Source: Bacteroidota bacterium (lineage in GTDB: Bacteria; Bacteroidota; Bacteroidia; Chitinophagales; Chitinophagaceae). Taken from it: a stretch of 36,747 bases of DNA. A program made the translations under genes and the position numbers. Shown here piece by piece: positions 26,062 to 32,810 of this stretch. The stretch is from contig JABDDT010000024.1 in assembly GCA_013287475.1 (NCBI GenBank), positions 1 through 36,747 of the forward strand, read 5' to 3'. How positions within the stretch are numbered: position 1 is the first letter of the stretch; each line of letters starts with the position of its first letter. The notes under the pieces were generated by a model. That model searched no databases, was not told where the DNA came from, and saw only the letters and a program-made list of their open reading frames with translations.

Positions 26062-27411
26062 TTAAATTTTACCGATTGCTTTGAGATAATCCACTTTTGC
26101 TAACACTGCATTATAGAGTGCATTGATATAATTGGATTGTGCCTGGATCAGGTCAGTCTGCGCATTGGTCAGATCAGTTGATGATGCAAGACCTGATTCA
26201 TATTTTTTCTTTGTCTGATCGTAAACAGATTCCGCCAGGATGGTATTTTCCCGTTGGTTATCCATATTTTTAATGGCATTTATAAAATTATTTCTGGCCG
26301 TACGCACTTCGACATCTATACTCTGTTTCAGGTTCTCAATCTGATCACTCACCAGTATAGATTGGAGTCTCGCCTTTTTTAAATTGGCATCTTTCGAAAA
26401 GCCACTGAATATGGGTACATTCAGTGAAAACCCAAAATAGGAAGTGCTGTACCAGGTACTCGATTTACTGAATAAATCAAATGTATTATTGAGTGCATTT
26501 TTCTGATAAGCGCCATTAAGGCTCAATGTTGGATAATAAACTGCCTGGTAACGTTTGACATCGAAATCGCTCAGCTGTTTTGAAATCTGAAGACTTTGAT
26601 AATCGTATCTGTCTTCATAGCGATAAGTAAGATCCATTGGAATACCACCTTTAAGTTGCGTTTCATCAAAATTGGTAGCAAGATTTATGGAATCTGCAGC
26701 AGGAATTCCTATTAAATATTTAAGTGTCAGATATCCGTTGACAATAGTTGTCTGTGTATTTTCTTTGGATGTCTGAAGATTGGCAAGCTGGACAACAGCT
26801 TTGTCTACATCCAGTTTTTCTGCAAAACCATTCTCATTCATTATTTTGGTATCGTGTAATAATTTTGCCGCCCTGGCGATATTTGCATCCAGCAATTCGA
26901 ATTGTGTTTTGCTTACTACCAGTAAATAATAAGTTTTGTAAACATTTACAGACAAATTCTCCATGGTAAGGTCAATATTTTTTCTATAATAGTCCAGGGA
27001 TGTGGCTCTCGCTTTCAATCCGACAAAAACAGCTCCATCAAAAAGTTTTTGACTTAATTGAACACCACCGGTCAAATTGAATTTTTGATTTAGGGAAACA
27101 GCCTGAGAAGTTGGTGGAAATCCTGGTCCGAAGGAATTTGCCGCAAGCACAATAACAGGTATCTGAAAATAATTTGTGGAGGTACCGACTGCCGAAATGG
27201 TTGGCAATGCATCCGCTGTTAGTTGTTTATTCGTTTGTTCCTGCACATTCAGGTTGGCGAGCGCTGTTTTTATCTGGATATTGTTTTTCTTGGCGAGATC
27301 CAGTGCATCCTGGATCGTGAGTTCATGGATGGATTGCGCTCCTGCAAAAGCGATCACCATGGAGGTAAGGATCGCTGTAAGAATAAATTTATGATGAAAT
27401 CTTTTGCTCAT
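26062..27411 (-). CDS. TolC-family outer-membrane efflux channel
   Basis: From Met at 27411 the protein is 449 residues; an in-frame ATG at 27435 adds 8 residues. I prefer 27411 because it puts a short basic n-region directly before the signal peptide (FILTAILTSMVIAFAGAQS). Both starts overlap the 3' end of tetR. Two OEP repeats with long alpha-helical hairpins are visible (LTIQDALDLAKKNNIQIK near the start; YESGLASSTDLTNAQTDLIQAQ near the end). It trimerises in the outer membrane to form the exit duct for the adjacent adaptor and pump. Confidence 0.92.
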   Translation of the reverse strand: MSKRFHHKFILTAILTSMVIAFAGAQSIHELTIQDALDLAKKNNIQIKTALANLNVQEQTNKQLTADALPTISAVGTSTNYFQIPVIVLAANSFGPGFPPTSQAVSLNQKFNLTGGVQLSQKLFDGAVFVGLKARATSLDYYRKNIDLTMENLSVNVYKTYYLLVVSKTQFELLDANIARAAKLLHDTKIMNENGFAEKLDVDKAVVQLANLQTSKENTQTTIVNGYLTLKYLIGIPAADSINLATNFDETQLKGGIPMDLTYRYEDRYDYQSLQISKQLSDFDVKRYQAVYYPTLSLNGAYQKNALNNTFDLFSKSSTWYSTSYFGFSLNVPIFSGFSKDANLKKARLQSILVSDQIENLKQSIDVEVRTARNNFINAIKNMDNQRENTILAESVYDQTKKKYESGLASSTDLTNAQTDLIQAQSNYINALYNAVLAKVDYLKAIGKI

Positions 27412-28030
27412 TTGAAAAGTTTTTTTGTCTTTCATTCAAATATTTTTCAATTAGTTTTTTCCCTTTTGGATTACAGATACTGTGCAAAAAAAGGATGGCC
27501 AGTTCCTGGCAGGTCTGGTTCATCGGGTATTTATTTTGCGGGAAAGCTTCCTGGTTGAAAGGCATAAACGCTGATTCAATCCGGTAGCGGGTCGTCAGGT
27601 CGATGTTGAGGTCGGTCCGGTAAATATCCTCCCGGGCTCCCCTTTCCAGATTTTCTTTGATCGTAGAAAAGAGAAACTGATATTTATATTGTTTAAGCCG
27701 CTTAAAAGCTACAGGATGATGTTTTTCCAGATCGTACATTATCTGTGGATTCATGGCTTTCATCATTTCCTGTGTGAAATCCATAGCCATGAAAATTTCA
27801 TGGACCGCATTTTCAGCTGTAAGACTGAAACCCCGGCAATCCTCTTCATTTTGATTTATTAACTCATTTACCACGGCCTCAACCATGGTGTCTTTATCAG
27901 TGAAGAATTGATAGATGGTTTTCTTGCTGATACCAAGCTGGGCCGCGATTTCGTCCATGGTTATGGACCTGATTCCATACTGCATGAACAGGTCATGCGC
28001 TTTCTCCAGTATTCTTTCTTTGTTTTCCAT
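27389..28030 (-). CDS. TetR/AcrR-family transcriptional regulator of the efflux operon
   Basis: The 213-residue regulator has an N-terminal TetR helix-turn-helix (residues ~8-50; ITMDEIAAQLGISKKTIYQFF) and a helical ligand-binding C-terminal domain. It is the first gene of the RND operon and its end overlaps the start of the TolC-like gene, so it is co-expressed with the pump it probably controls. A consensus promoter with a perfect inverted repeat across it sits 21 bases upstream (28051-28088), which points to autorepression. The inducer is unknown. Confidence 0.93.
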   Translation of the reverse strand: MENKERILEKAHDLFMQYGIRSITMDEIAAQLGISKKTIYQFFTDKDTMVEAVVNELINQNEEDCRGFSLTAENAVHEIFMAMDFTQEMMKAMNPQIMYDLEKHHPVAFKRLKQYKYQFLFSTIKENLERGAREDIYRTDLNIDLTTRYRIESAFMPFNQEAFPQNKYPMNQTCQELAILFLHSICNPKGKKLIEKYLNERQKNFSNEQKISS

Positions 28031-28050
28031 TTTTATCTTCTAAAGAGGCA

Positions 28051-28088
28051 CAAAACTACGGAAACTATTTATGTAACCAAAGTTTCCG
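28051..28088 (-). promoter_or_regulatory. tetR/RND operon promoter with overlapping probable TetR operator
   Basis: On the minus strand TTTG (28081-28078), exactly 19 bases, then TAGTTTTG (28058-28051) is a full match to the Bacteroidota promoter. A perfect 8-bp inverted repeat, CGGAAACT (28059-28066) and AGTTTCCG (28081-28088), is separated by 14 bases. One arm abuts the -7 box and the other overlaps the -33 element. Predicted transcription start is about 15 bases before tetR ATG. The arrangement fits steric repression by the TetR product. On the plus strand, TATTTTTG (28093-28100) could serve a divergent transcript. Confidence 0.75.
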
Positions 28089-28175
28089 CCAATATTTTTG
28101 ATGATTTTAGTGATAAATCTGGCAGGATGGCCTTACTACCTGTGTTTTAAACATGGGCTCGGCAGAATGTTTGAT

Positions 28176-28183
28176 TATTTTTG
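28176..28183 (+). promoter_or_regulatory. -7-like box before the DUF502 gene
   Basis: TATTTTTG matches TAnnTTTG exactly and ends 17 bases before ATG 28201. No -33 TTTG is visible at the right distance. It also argues that the gene starts at 28201 and not at the in-frame ATG 28153, which lies upstream of this box. Confidence 0.3.
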
Positions 28184-28200
28184 ATGTCAAACCACTGTTT

Positions 28201-28821
28201 ATGAAATTTCAGATCATATTGGGTAAACTGTTCAAGTATTTTTTACAGGGTCTGATTATTCTGGCACCGATAACGATTACGTTTTGGACGGTTTATTCAT
28301 TGTTTAACTGGGTTGACAGTATTCTTCCAAATTTCATTCACCGTCTTTTCCCAAAGCTTGCGCTGGATGAAAATGGTGAGCCAAGGCATATTCCGGGTAT
28401 TGGATTTATCCTTGTTATTGTGATTGTATTGATAGTGGGATATGTTTCTTCATCCTTTATCGTGAGTAAGCTGGTAGAACTATTCGATAATATACTGGAG
28501 AAGACACCTGGCATTAAAATCATTTACAGCACCATCAAGGATTTCTTCGAGGCTTTTGCCGGCAACAAACGCAAATTCGACAGGGCAGTACTGGTTTGTA
28601 TCGAATCGACGGATATCTGGCGAATAGGTTTTATCACACATGCTGAACTGGCAGAGTTCGGCCTACAGGAATATATTTCGGTATATGTCCCGCAATCATA
28701 TGCATTTGCAGGTCATTTGTATTTTGTAAAAAAAGATAGGGTTCGTCTAATTCCTGACATCACATCTACCGACGCGATGAAATTCGCCATTTCCGGCGGG
28801 GTTACAAATATTGATGAATAG
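28201..28821 (+). CDS. DUF502 family membrane protein
   Basis: From ATG 28201 the protein is 206 residues and begins MKFQIILGKLFKYF; an in-frame ATG at 28153 would add 16 unconserved residues. Two transmembrane helices are predicted (LQGLIILAPITITFWTVY near residues 15-35, and FILVIVIVLIVGYVSSSF near 65-85). The family motif PGIKIIYSTIKDFFEAF and a soluble C-terminal domain with YVPQSYAFAG follow. Its function is unknown in bacteria. It diverges from the tetR operon and ends 7 bases before repeat element B. Confidence 0.87.
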   Translation: MKFQIILGKLFKYFLQGLIILAPITITFWTVYSLFNWVDSILPNFIHRLFPKLALDENGEPRHIPGIGFILVIVIVLIVGYVSSSFIVSKLVELFDNILEKTPGIKIIYSTIKDFFEAFAGNKRKFDRAVLVCIESTDIWRIGFITHAELAEFGLQEYISVYVPQSYAFAGHLYFVKKDRVRLIPDITSTDAMKFAISGGVTNIDE

Positions 28822-28828
28822 AAGACCC

Positions 28829-28961
28829 GTTGGCAGTTGGCAGTTGGCCGTTGGCAGTTAGATATATTATATACTATAAATGGTATAGGAGATTTGGAAA
28901 TGGACAATTAATTTTGAATATCTTAATAGAGCCGACCAGCGACTAACGGCCAACGGCCAAC
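28829..28961. repeat. Heptad inverted-repeat element B (no ORF)
   Basis: The left arm is GTTGGCA, GTTGGCA, GTTGGCC, GTTGGCA (28829-28856). The right arm is GACCAGC, GACTAAC, GGCCAAC, GGCCAAC (28934-28961). The spacer is 77 bases and AT-rich. The outer boundary bases are C and G as in A and C. The arms could pair over about 28 positions with mismatches mostly at the seventh base of each heptad. The spacer holds no ORF but does contain a TAATTTTG (28909-28916). Confidence 0.82.
28909..28916 (+). promoter_or_regulatory. -7-like box inside element B
   Basis: TAATTTTG is an exact TAnnTTTG match in the loop of element B, 67 bases before the phospholipase-like gene. The nearest TTTG upstream (28893-28896) leaves only a 12-base spacer, so a full promoter is not shown. 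Confidence 0.25.
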
Positions 28962-28983
28962 GATTAGTAGATAAACATCTTTT

Positions 28984-29949
28984 ATGAAGAAGATTTACTA
29001 CTTAATCTTTCTGCTCCTTACATCACTTCGCTCCTACTGCTGGGGATTTTATATGCATGAAAAAATAAATTATCATGCAGTTTTTCTCCTGCCACCTCAA
29101 ATGATGATTTTATTCAAACCTAATATCGGCTTCCTTTCAGAACACGCAGTAGATCCGGATAAAAGGCGGTATATGATTGCCAGCGAGGGTGCACATCATT
29201 TTATAGATATTGATCATTATGGCCAATATCCCTTTCCGGAAGTTCCCCGTGATTATAAATCAGCCATACTAAAATTTTCAGCTGATAGTTTGCAGGCTTA
29301 TGGAATAGTGCCCTGGTGGATTCAGATTATGGTCGGAAGACTTACTAAAGCTTTCCGTGAAAAAGACAAACAGGCCATCCTCAAAATTGCTGCGGACCTG
29401 GGCCATTATATTGCTGACGCACACGTTCCGTTGCATGTCTGCTCAAATCATAACGGGCAGCTGACTCATCAGGAAGGTATTCACGCATTCTGGGAATCAC
29501 GGGTTCCTGAAATATTTGCTGAGACGGAATGGGATTTCTTCATAGGCAAAGCGATGTATATTCCAAATCTTTCATCATTCATATGGGATCGTATATTGGA
29601 AAGTGCAGTTGCAGCAGATACTGTTCTCCATTGCGAAAAAGAAATCAGCGTGCTTACAAATCCTGAACAGAAATATGCATTCGAGGAGCGCAATGGAAAA
29701 ATCGTGAAGCAATATTCAACGGAATATGCAACTCTTTTTGAAAGCAGGTTAAACCACATGATCGAACGGCGTATGCGGCAATCAATTTTTGCTGTCGCTT
29801 CCTGCTGGTATACAGCATGGGTGAATGCCGGTCAGCCGCCTCTTGACCACCTGGTGCATGACAGTCTTTTTATTTCCGAAGAAAAAGAATATCAGCGCCT
29901 GAATTTGGAATGGAAGAATGGGAAGATTTTGGGGAGGAATTGCAATTGA
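28984..29949 (+). CDS. Secreted zinc-dependent phospholipase C / S1-P1 nuclease-like hydrolase
   Basis: The 321-residue protein has a signal peptide (residues 1-19). Trp20 then begins the mature chain as WGFYMHEKIN, matching the tri-zinc PLC/S1-P1 plan in which the N-terminal Trp is itself a ligand. Further probable ligands are His25, the HHFIDIDH cluster (H71-H78), His141 and Asp145 in LGHYIADAHVPLH, His151, His167 and Glu171 (HAFWE). A phosphoesterase acting in the periplasm or outside is likely; lipid versus nucleic acid substrate cannot be decided. It is bracketed by repeat elements B (22 bases before) and C (2 bases after). Confidence 0.82.
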   Translation: MKKIYYLIFLLLTSLRSYCWGFYMHEKINYHAVFLLPPQMMILFKPNIGFLSEHAVDPDKRRYMIASEGAHHFIDIDHYGQYPFPEVPRDYKSAILKFSADSLQAYGIVPWWIQIMVGRLTKAFREKDKQAILKIAADLGHYIADAHVPLHVCSNHNGQLTHQEGIHAFWESRVPEIFAETEWDFFIGKAMYIPNLSSFIWDRILESAVAADTVLHCEKEISVLTNPEQKYAFEERNGKIVKQYSTEYATLFESRLNHMIERRMRQSIFAVASCWYTAWVNAGQPPLDHLVHDSLFISEEKEYQRLNLEWKNGKILGRNCN

Positions 29950-29951
29950 TC

Positions 29952-30415
29952 GTTGGCGGTTGGCTGTTAGCCGTTGGCAGGAAAATGAATCAAATCTATT
30001 TAAAGGCATTATAAAAACGTTTTATGTCAAATTATAAAAAATTAGATGTCTGGAAATTATCAATCGAAATTGTAAAAGTGATTTATATTTTGACAAAATT
30101 ATATCCATCTGAAGAACGTTATGGACTGATTTCGCAAACTAATAGAGCAGTAGTTTCAATACCTTCAAATTTAGCAGAAGGATTTGGAAGAAATTCTATA
30201 AAAGATACAATTCATTTCTTATATATTTCAAGATGATCAGCCTATGAAGTAGAAACACTTTTAAATATTGCATTCGCAATAAAAATAATAAGTGAAGAAT
30301 CTTATAATAAAGTCAATGACATATTGGAAAGGGTTCTAAAAGTTATAAATGGTTATATCAATTATTTAGAAAAAAAACTATAAATCCGGCCAACAGCCAA
30401 CTACCAACAGCCAGC
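29952..30415 (+). mobile_element. Heptad inverted-repeat element C carrying a four-helix-bundle gene
   Basis: The left arm is GTTGGCG, GTTGGCT, GTTAGCC, GTTGGCA (29952-29979). The right arm is GGCCAAC, AGCCAAC, TACCAAC, AGCCAGC (30388-30415). They enclose 408 bases that consist almost entirely of the pseudogene at 30024-30383. The outer boundary bases C and G agree with elements A and B. There is no transposase and no obvious target duplication. The element starts 2 bases after the upstream stop and ends 35 bases before serC. Calling it mobile is inference from repeated structure and the much lower GC inside. Confidence 0.6.
30024..30383 (+). pseudogene. Four-helix-bundle protein (23S rRNA intervening-sequence protein family), broken by an in-frame TGA
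   Basis: The frame encodes MSNYKKLDVWKLSIEIVKVI and so on, with the family motifs YGLISQTNRAVVSIPSNLAEG and, after the break, SAYEVETLLNIA. Codon 71 (30234-30236) is TGA where the family motif FLYIARGS has Gly, a single GGA to TGA change. The same frame then runs on to TAA 30381-30383, giving 119 codons, the normal family length. TGA is the ordinary stop in this genome (lutB, the phospholipase-like gene and the acyl-CoA synthetase end in it). I counted 65 G+C of 240 bases in 30061-30300 (27%), well below the flanking genes. It sits inside inverted-repeat element C. The S23/IVP family shares the fold of DGR Avd proteins; its function is unsettled. Confidence 0.87.
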
Positions 30416-30450
30416 GAAATGTTGTAAATTGCGCTTCCAAGATCAAATAG

Positions 30451-31503
30451 ATGATACACAATTTCAACGCGGGTCCCAGTATTTTGCCGAAAGAAGTTTT
30501 TGAAGAGGCTGCCAAAGGGATTTTAAATTTTCGGGATACAGAACTTTCTATTCTTGAAATCGGACACAGGACTGCATTGTTTCAATCCGTAATGGATGAA
30601 ACTATTCTTCTGGCTAAAGAACTCATGAAGCTGGATTCGGATCATGAAGTCTTATTTCTTCATGGTGGTGCGTCAACACAGTTTTTCCAGGTCCCCATGA
30701 ATCTTCTGAATGAAAATCAAACAGCTGCTTACCTTGATTGTGGAGTATGGGGTTCAAAAGCAATTAAGGAAGCCCGTTTATTTGGAAATGTGGAAGTAGT
30801 CGCGTCTTCAAAGGATAAAAATTATACTTATATTCCAAAGGGGTTTAATATCCCTTCAGGGGCTGCCTATTTTCATTTTACCACCAACAACACTATAGAA
30901 GGAACGGAAATGTTTATCATTCCGGAAACAAATGTCCCCCTGGTGGCAGATATGAGCAGCGATATATTGAGTCATGAAACGGACTTTAACAGGTTTGCCC
31001 TGATCTATGCCGGTGCCCAAAAAAATATTGGCGCTGCCGGTGTGAATATGGTTGTTATTCGAAAAGATATTCTTGGCAAAGTAAACCGTAAACTGCCGGG
31101 TATGATGGATTACCGGCAGCATATCGAAGCGGGTTCCATGCTAAATACGCCACCGGTTTTTGCAATTTATGTTTGTATGCTTACGCTGCGCTGGTTAAAA
31201 AAGCAGGGAGGGGTATCTGCCATAGAAAAAATCAATATTGCAAAAGCTGATCTACTTTATAAAATCCTGGACGCAAAGGAAGGATTCGAGCCCACAGTAT
31301 CAAGAGAAGACCGAAGCCGCATGAATGTGGTTTTCCTGATTAAAGATCCCCTGTTAGAAAAAAAATTCCTGGAAGGATGCAAAGAACAAAATATGATTGG
31401 GGTAAAAGGACATAGGAGTGTGGGTGGCTACAGGGTTTCACTCTACAATGCCCTTCCTCTTGAAAGTGTTAAGGCACTGACAAGTCTAATTGATCAACTT
31501 TAA
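30451..31503 (+). CDS. serC: 3-phosphoserine/phosphohydroxythreonine transaminase SerC
   Basis: The 350-residue PLP enzyme makes 3-phosphoserine for serine synthesis and also acts in the pyridoxal phosphate pathway. The N-terminus HNFNAGPSILPKEV is the family signature. The Schiff-base lysine is Lys191 in YAGAQKNIGAAG, and HGGASTQFFQVPMN and the C-terminal KGHRSVGGYRVSLYNALP are present. It starts 35 bases after repeat element C. The DUF1015 gene follows after 9 bases. serA, often between them in Bacteroidota, is absent here. Confidence 0.97.
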   Translation: MIHNFNAGPSILPKEVFEEAAKGILNFRDTELSILEIGHRTALFQSVMDETILLAKELMKLDSDHEVLFLHGGASTQFFQVPMNLLNENQTAAYLDCGVWGSKAIKEARLFGNVEVVASSKDKNYTYIPKGFNIPSGAAYFHFTTNNTIEGTEMFIIPETNVPLVADMSSDILSHETDFNRFALIYAGAQKNIGAAGVNMVVIRKDILGKVNRKLPGMMDYRQHIEAGSMLNTPPVFAIYVCMLTLRWLKKQGGVSAIEKINIAKADLLYKILDAKEGFEPTVSREDRSRMNVVFLIKDPLLEKKFLEGCKEQNMIGVKGHRSVGGYRVSLYNALPLESVKALTSLIDQL

Positions 31504-31512
31504 TTTTAATAT

Positions 31513-32742
31513 ATGGCAATAATATCTCCTTTCAGAGCACTAAGGCCGGCAAAAGAGCTTGCTTCCCGTGTTGCATCCCTGCCATATGATGTCCTGAATA
31601 GTGCAGAGGCAAGAACAGTAGCTGAGAAAAACCCTTATTCTTTTTTACACATCACGAAAGCAGAGATTGACCTTCCAGAAAGCACTGATGTTCATAGCGA
31701 CAAAGTATATAATAAAGCAGCGGATAATCTGTTCATCTTCCGTGATAATAAAATTCTGATCCGTGATGGACAACCTGCCTATTATATATATGAATTAACC
31801 ATGGGCAAAAGAAAACAAACGGGATTGGTTTGTGTTAGCGCTATATCGGACTACGAAAATAATATCATCAAAAAACATGAATTGACGCGCCCAGAAAAAG
31901 AACTCGACAGGATTAATCATATGCGCATTACAGGCGCTCAGACAGGAAATGTATTTCTTGCTTATAAGTCAAATGTTACACTTAGTATGCTGATCGGCTA
32001 CTGGAAAAAAGCGCATGAACCTGCCTATGATTTTGTTGCAGATGACGGGATCGGTCATCGGGTTTGGGTTTTACACGATCCACAAACCATCCATGAGATC
32101 ACAGCAATTTTTCTAAAGCAAATACCCTCCACATATATCGCTGACGGCCATCATAGGGCTGCATCAGCTGCCAAGGTAAAAAAAGCTCTTGGCAAAGAAG
32201 CTTCCCCGGAATCGGAATATTTTTTGACCACTTTATTCCCTTCAGACGAATTGCATATTATGGAATATAACAGGGTCGTAAATGATTTGAATGGATTGGA
32301 TAAAAATAGTTTTCTTGAAAAACTTAGCAAAAGTTTCAGAGTTGTAAAAATGAATTCAGCCTATTCACCTGATCGGCTGCATAATTTCGGCATGTACCTG
32401 GAAGGCAACTGGTATCACCTGGAAGCTAAGGAAAATAGTTTTTCTGATGATCCGATAGGTATCCTGGACGTAAGTATCCTGCATGAAAATATTCTATCTC
32501 CAATCCTCGGAATTAAGGATGTCAGAACTGATAACAGAATTGATTTTGTGGGTGGGATCAGGGGATTGGGAGAACTGGAAAAAAGAGTGGACAGCGGCCA
32601 GATGAAACTGGCTTTCAGCCTCTATCCGGTAAGTATGGAACAGCTTTTTAATATTGCCGACAGTGGTCAAATCATGCCTCCTAAAAGCACATGGTTTGAA
32701 CCGAAATTACGTGATGGCCTTTTAACACACCTGATCAGATAA
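31513..32742 (+). CDS. DUF1015 family protein
   Basis: The 409-residue cytosolic protein belongs to DUF1015. It opens with the typical FRALRPAKELASRVASLPYDV and has the conserved core YIADGHHRAASAAK (residues ~206-219), plus RINHMRITGAQTGN and GIKDVRTDNRIDFVGG. The family recurs beside serine-biosynthesis genes, and here it is 9 bases downstream of serC, so a role in serine or phosphoserine metabolism is likely. The DGHHR motif recalls ParB-like folds, one branch of which includes free-serine kinases; that link is speculative. Confidence 0.88.
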   Translation: MAIISPFRALRPAKELASRVASLPYDVLNSAEARTVAEKNPYSFLHITKAEIDLPESTDVHSDKVYNKAADNLFIFRDNKILIRDGQPAYYIYELTMGKRKQTGLVCVSAISDYENNIIKKHELTRPEKELDRINHMRITGAQTGNVFLAYKSNVTLSMLIGYWKKAHEPAYDFVADDGIGHRVWVLHDPQTIHEITAIFLKQIPSTYIADGHHRAASAAKVKKALGKEASPESEYFLTTLFPSDELHIMEYNRVVNDLNGLDKNSFLEKLSKSFRVVKMNSAYSPDRLHNFGMYLEGNWYHLEAKENSFSDDPIGILDVSILHENILSPILGIKDVRTDNRIDFVGGIRGLGELEKRVDSGQMKLAFSLYPVSMEQLFNIADSGQIMPPKSTWFEPKLRDGLLTHLIR

Positions 32743-32746
32743 ACGG

Positions 32747-32754
32747 TACTTTTG
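32747..32754 (+). promoter_or_regulatory. -7-like box upstream of the TPR lipid-operon gene
   Basis: TACTTTTG is an exact TAnnTTTG match 5 bases after the DUF1015 stop and 56 bases before ATG 32811. A -33 TTTG at 19 bases is lacking, so support is partial. Confidence 0.35.
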
Positions 32755-32810
32755 TACGGACAATTATTTTGTCAGTGGGCCGTTTCCTAAAGGTGGCCTA
32801 TATTCAATTC

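Noticed and set aside
28153-28200. ATG 28153 as DUF502 start
   Set aside because: The 16 added residues are unlike the family and the -7-like box at 28176-28183 lies inside them.
28829-28961. CRISPR array
   Set aside because: The 7-base units are contiguous with no unique spacers and there are no cas genes; the arms are inverted relative to each other.
30234-30236. TGA read as an amino acid (Gly recoding or selenocysteine)
   Set aside because: Several intact genes here end in TGA, the organism is clearly Bacteroidota, and no SECIS-like element or selenocysteine motif is seen. A point mutation is simpler.
29952-30415. Composite transposon formed by elements B and C
   Set aside because: No transposase, no target-site duplication and no IS-type terminal sequence; only the looser idea of a small inverted-repeat element is kept.
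32769-32810. TTG start for the TPR protein at 32769
   Set aside because: It would place 14 residues before a clean signal peptide that starts at ATG 32811.
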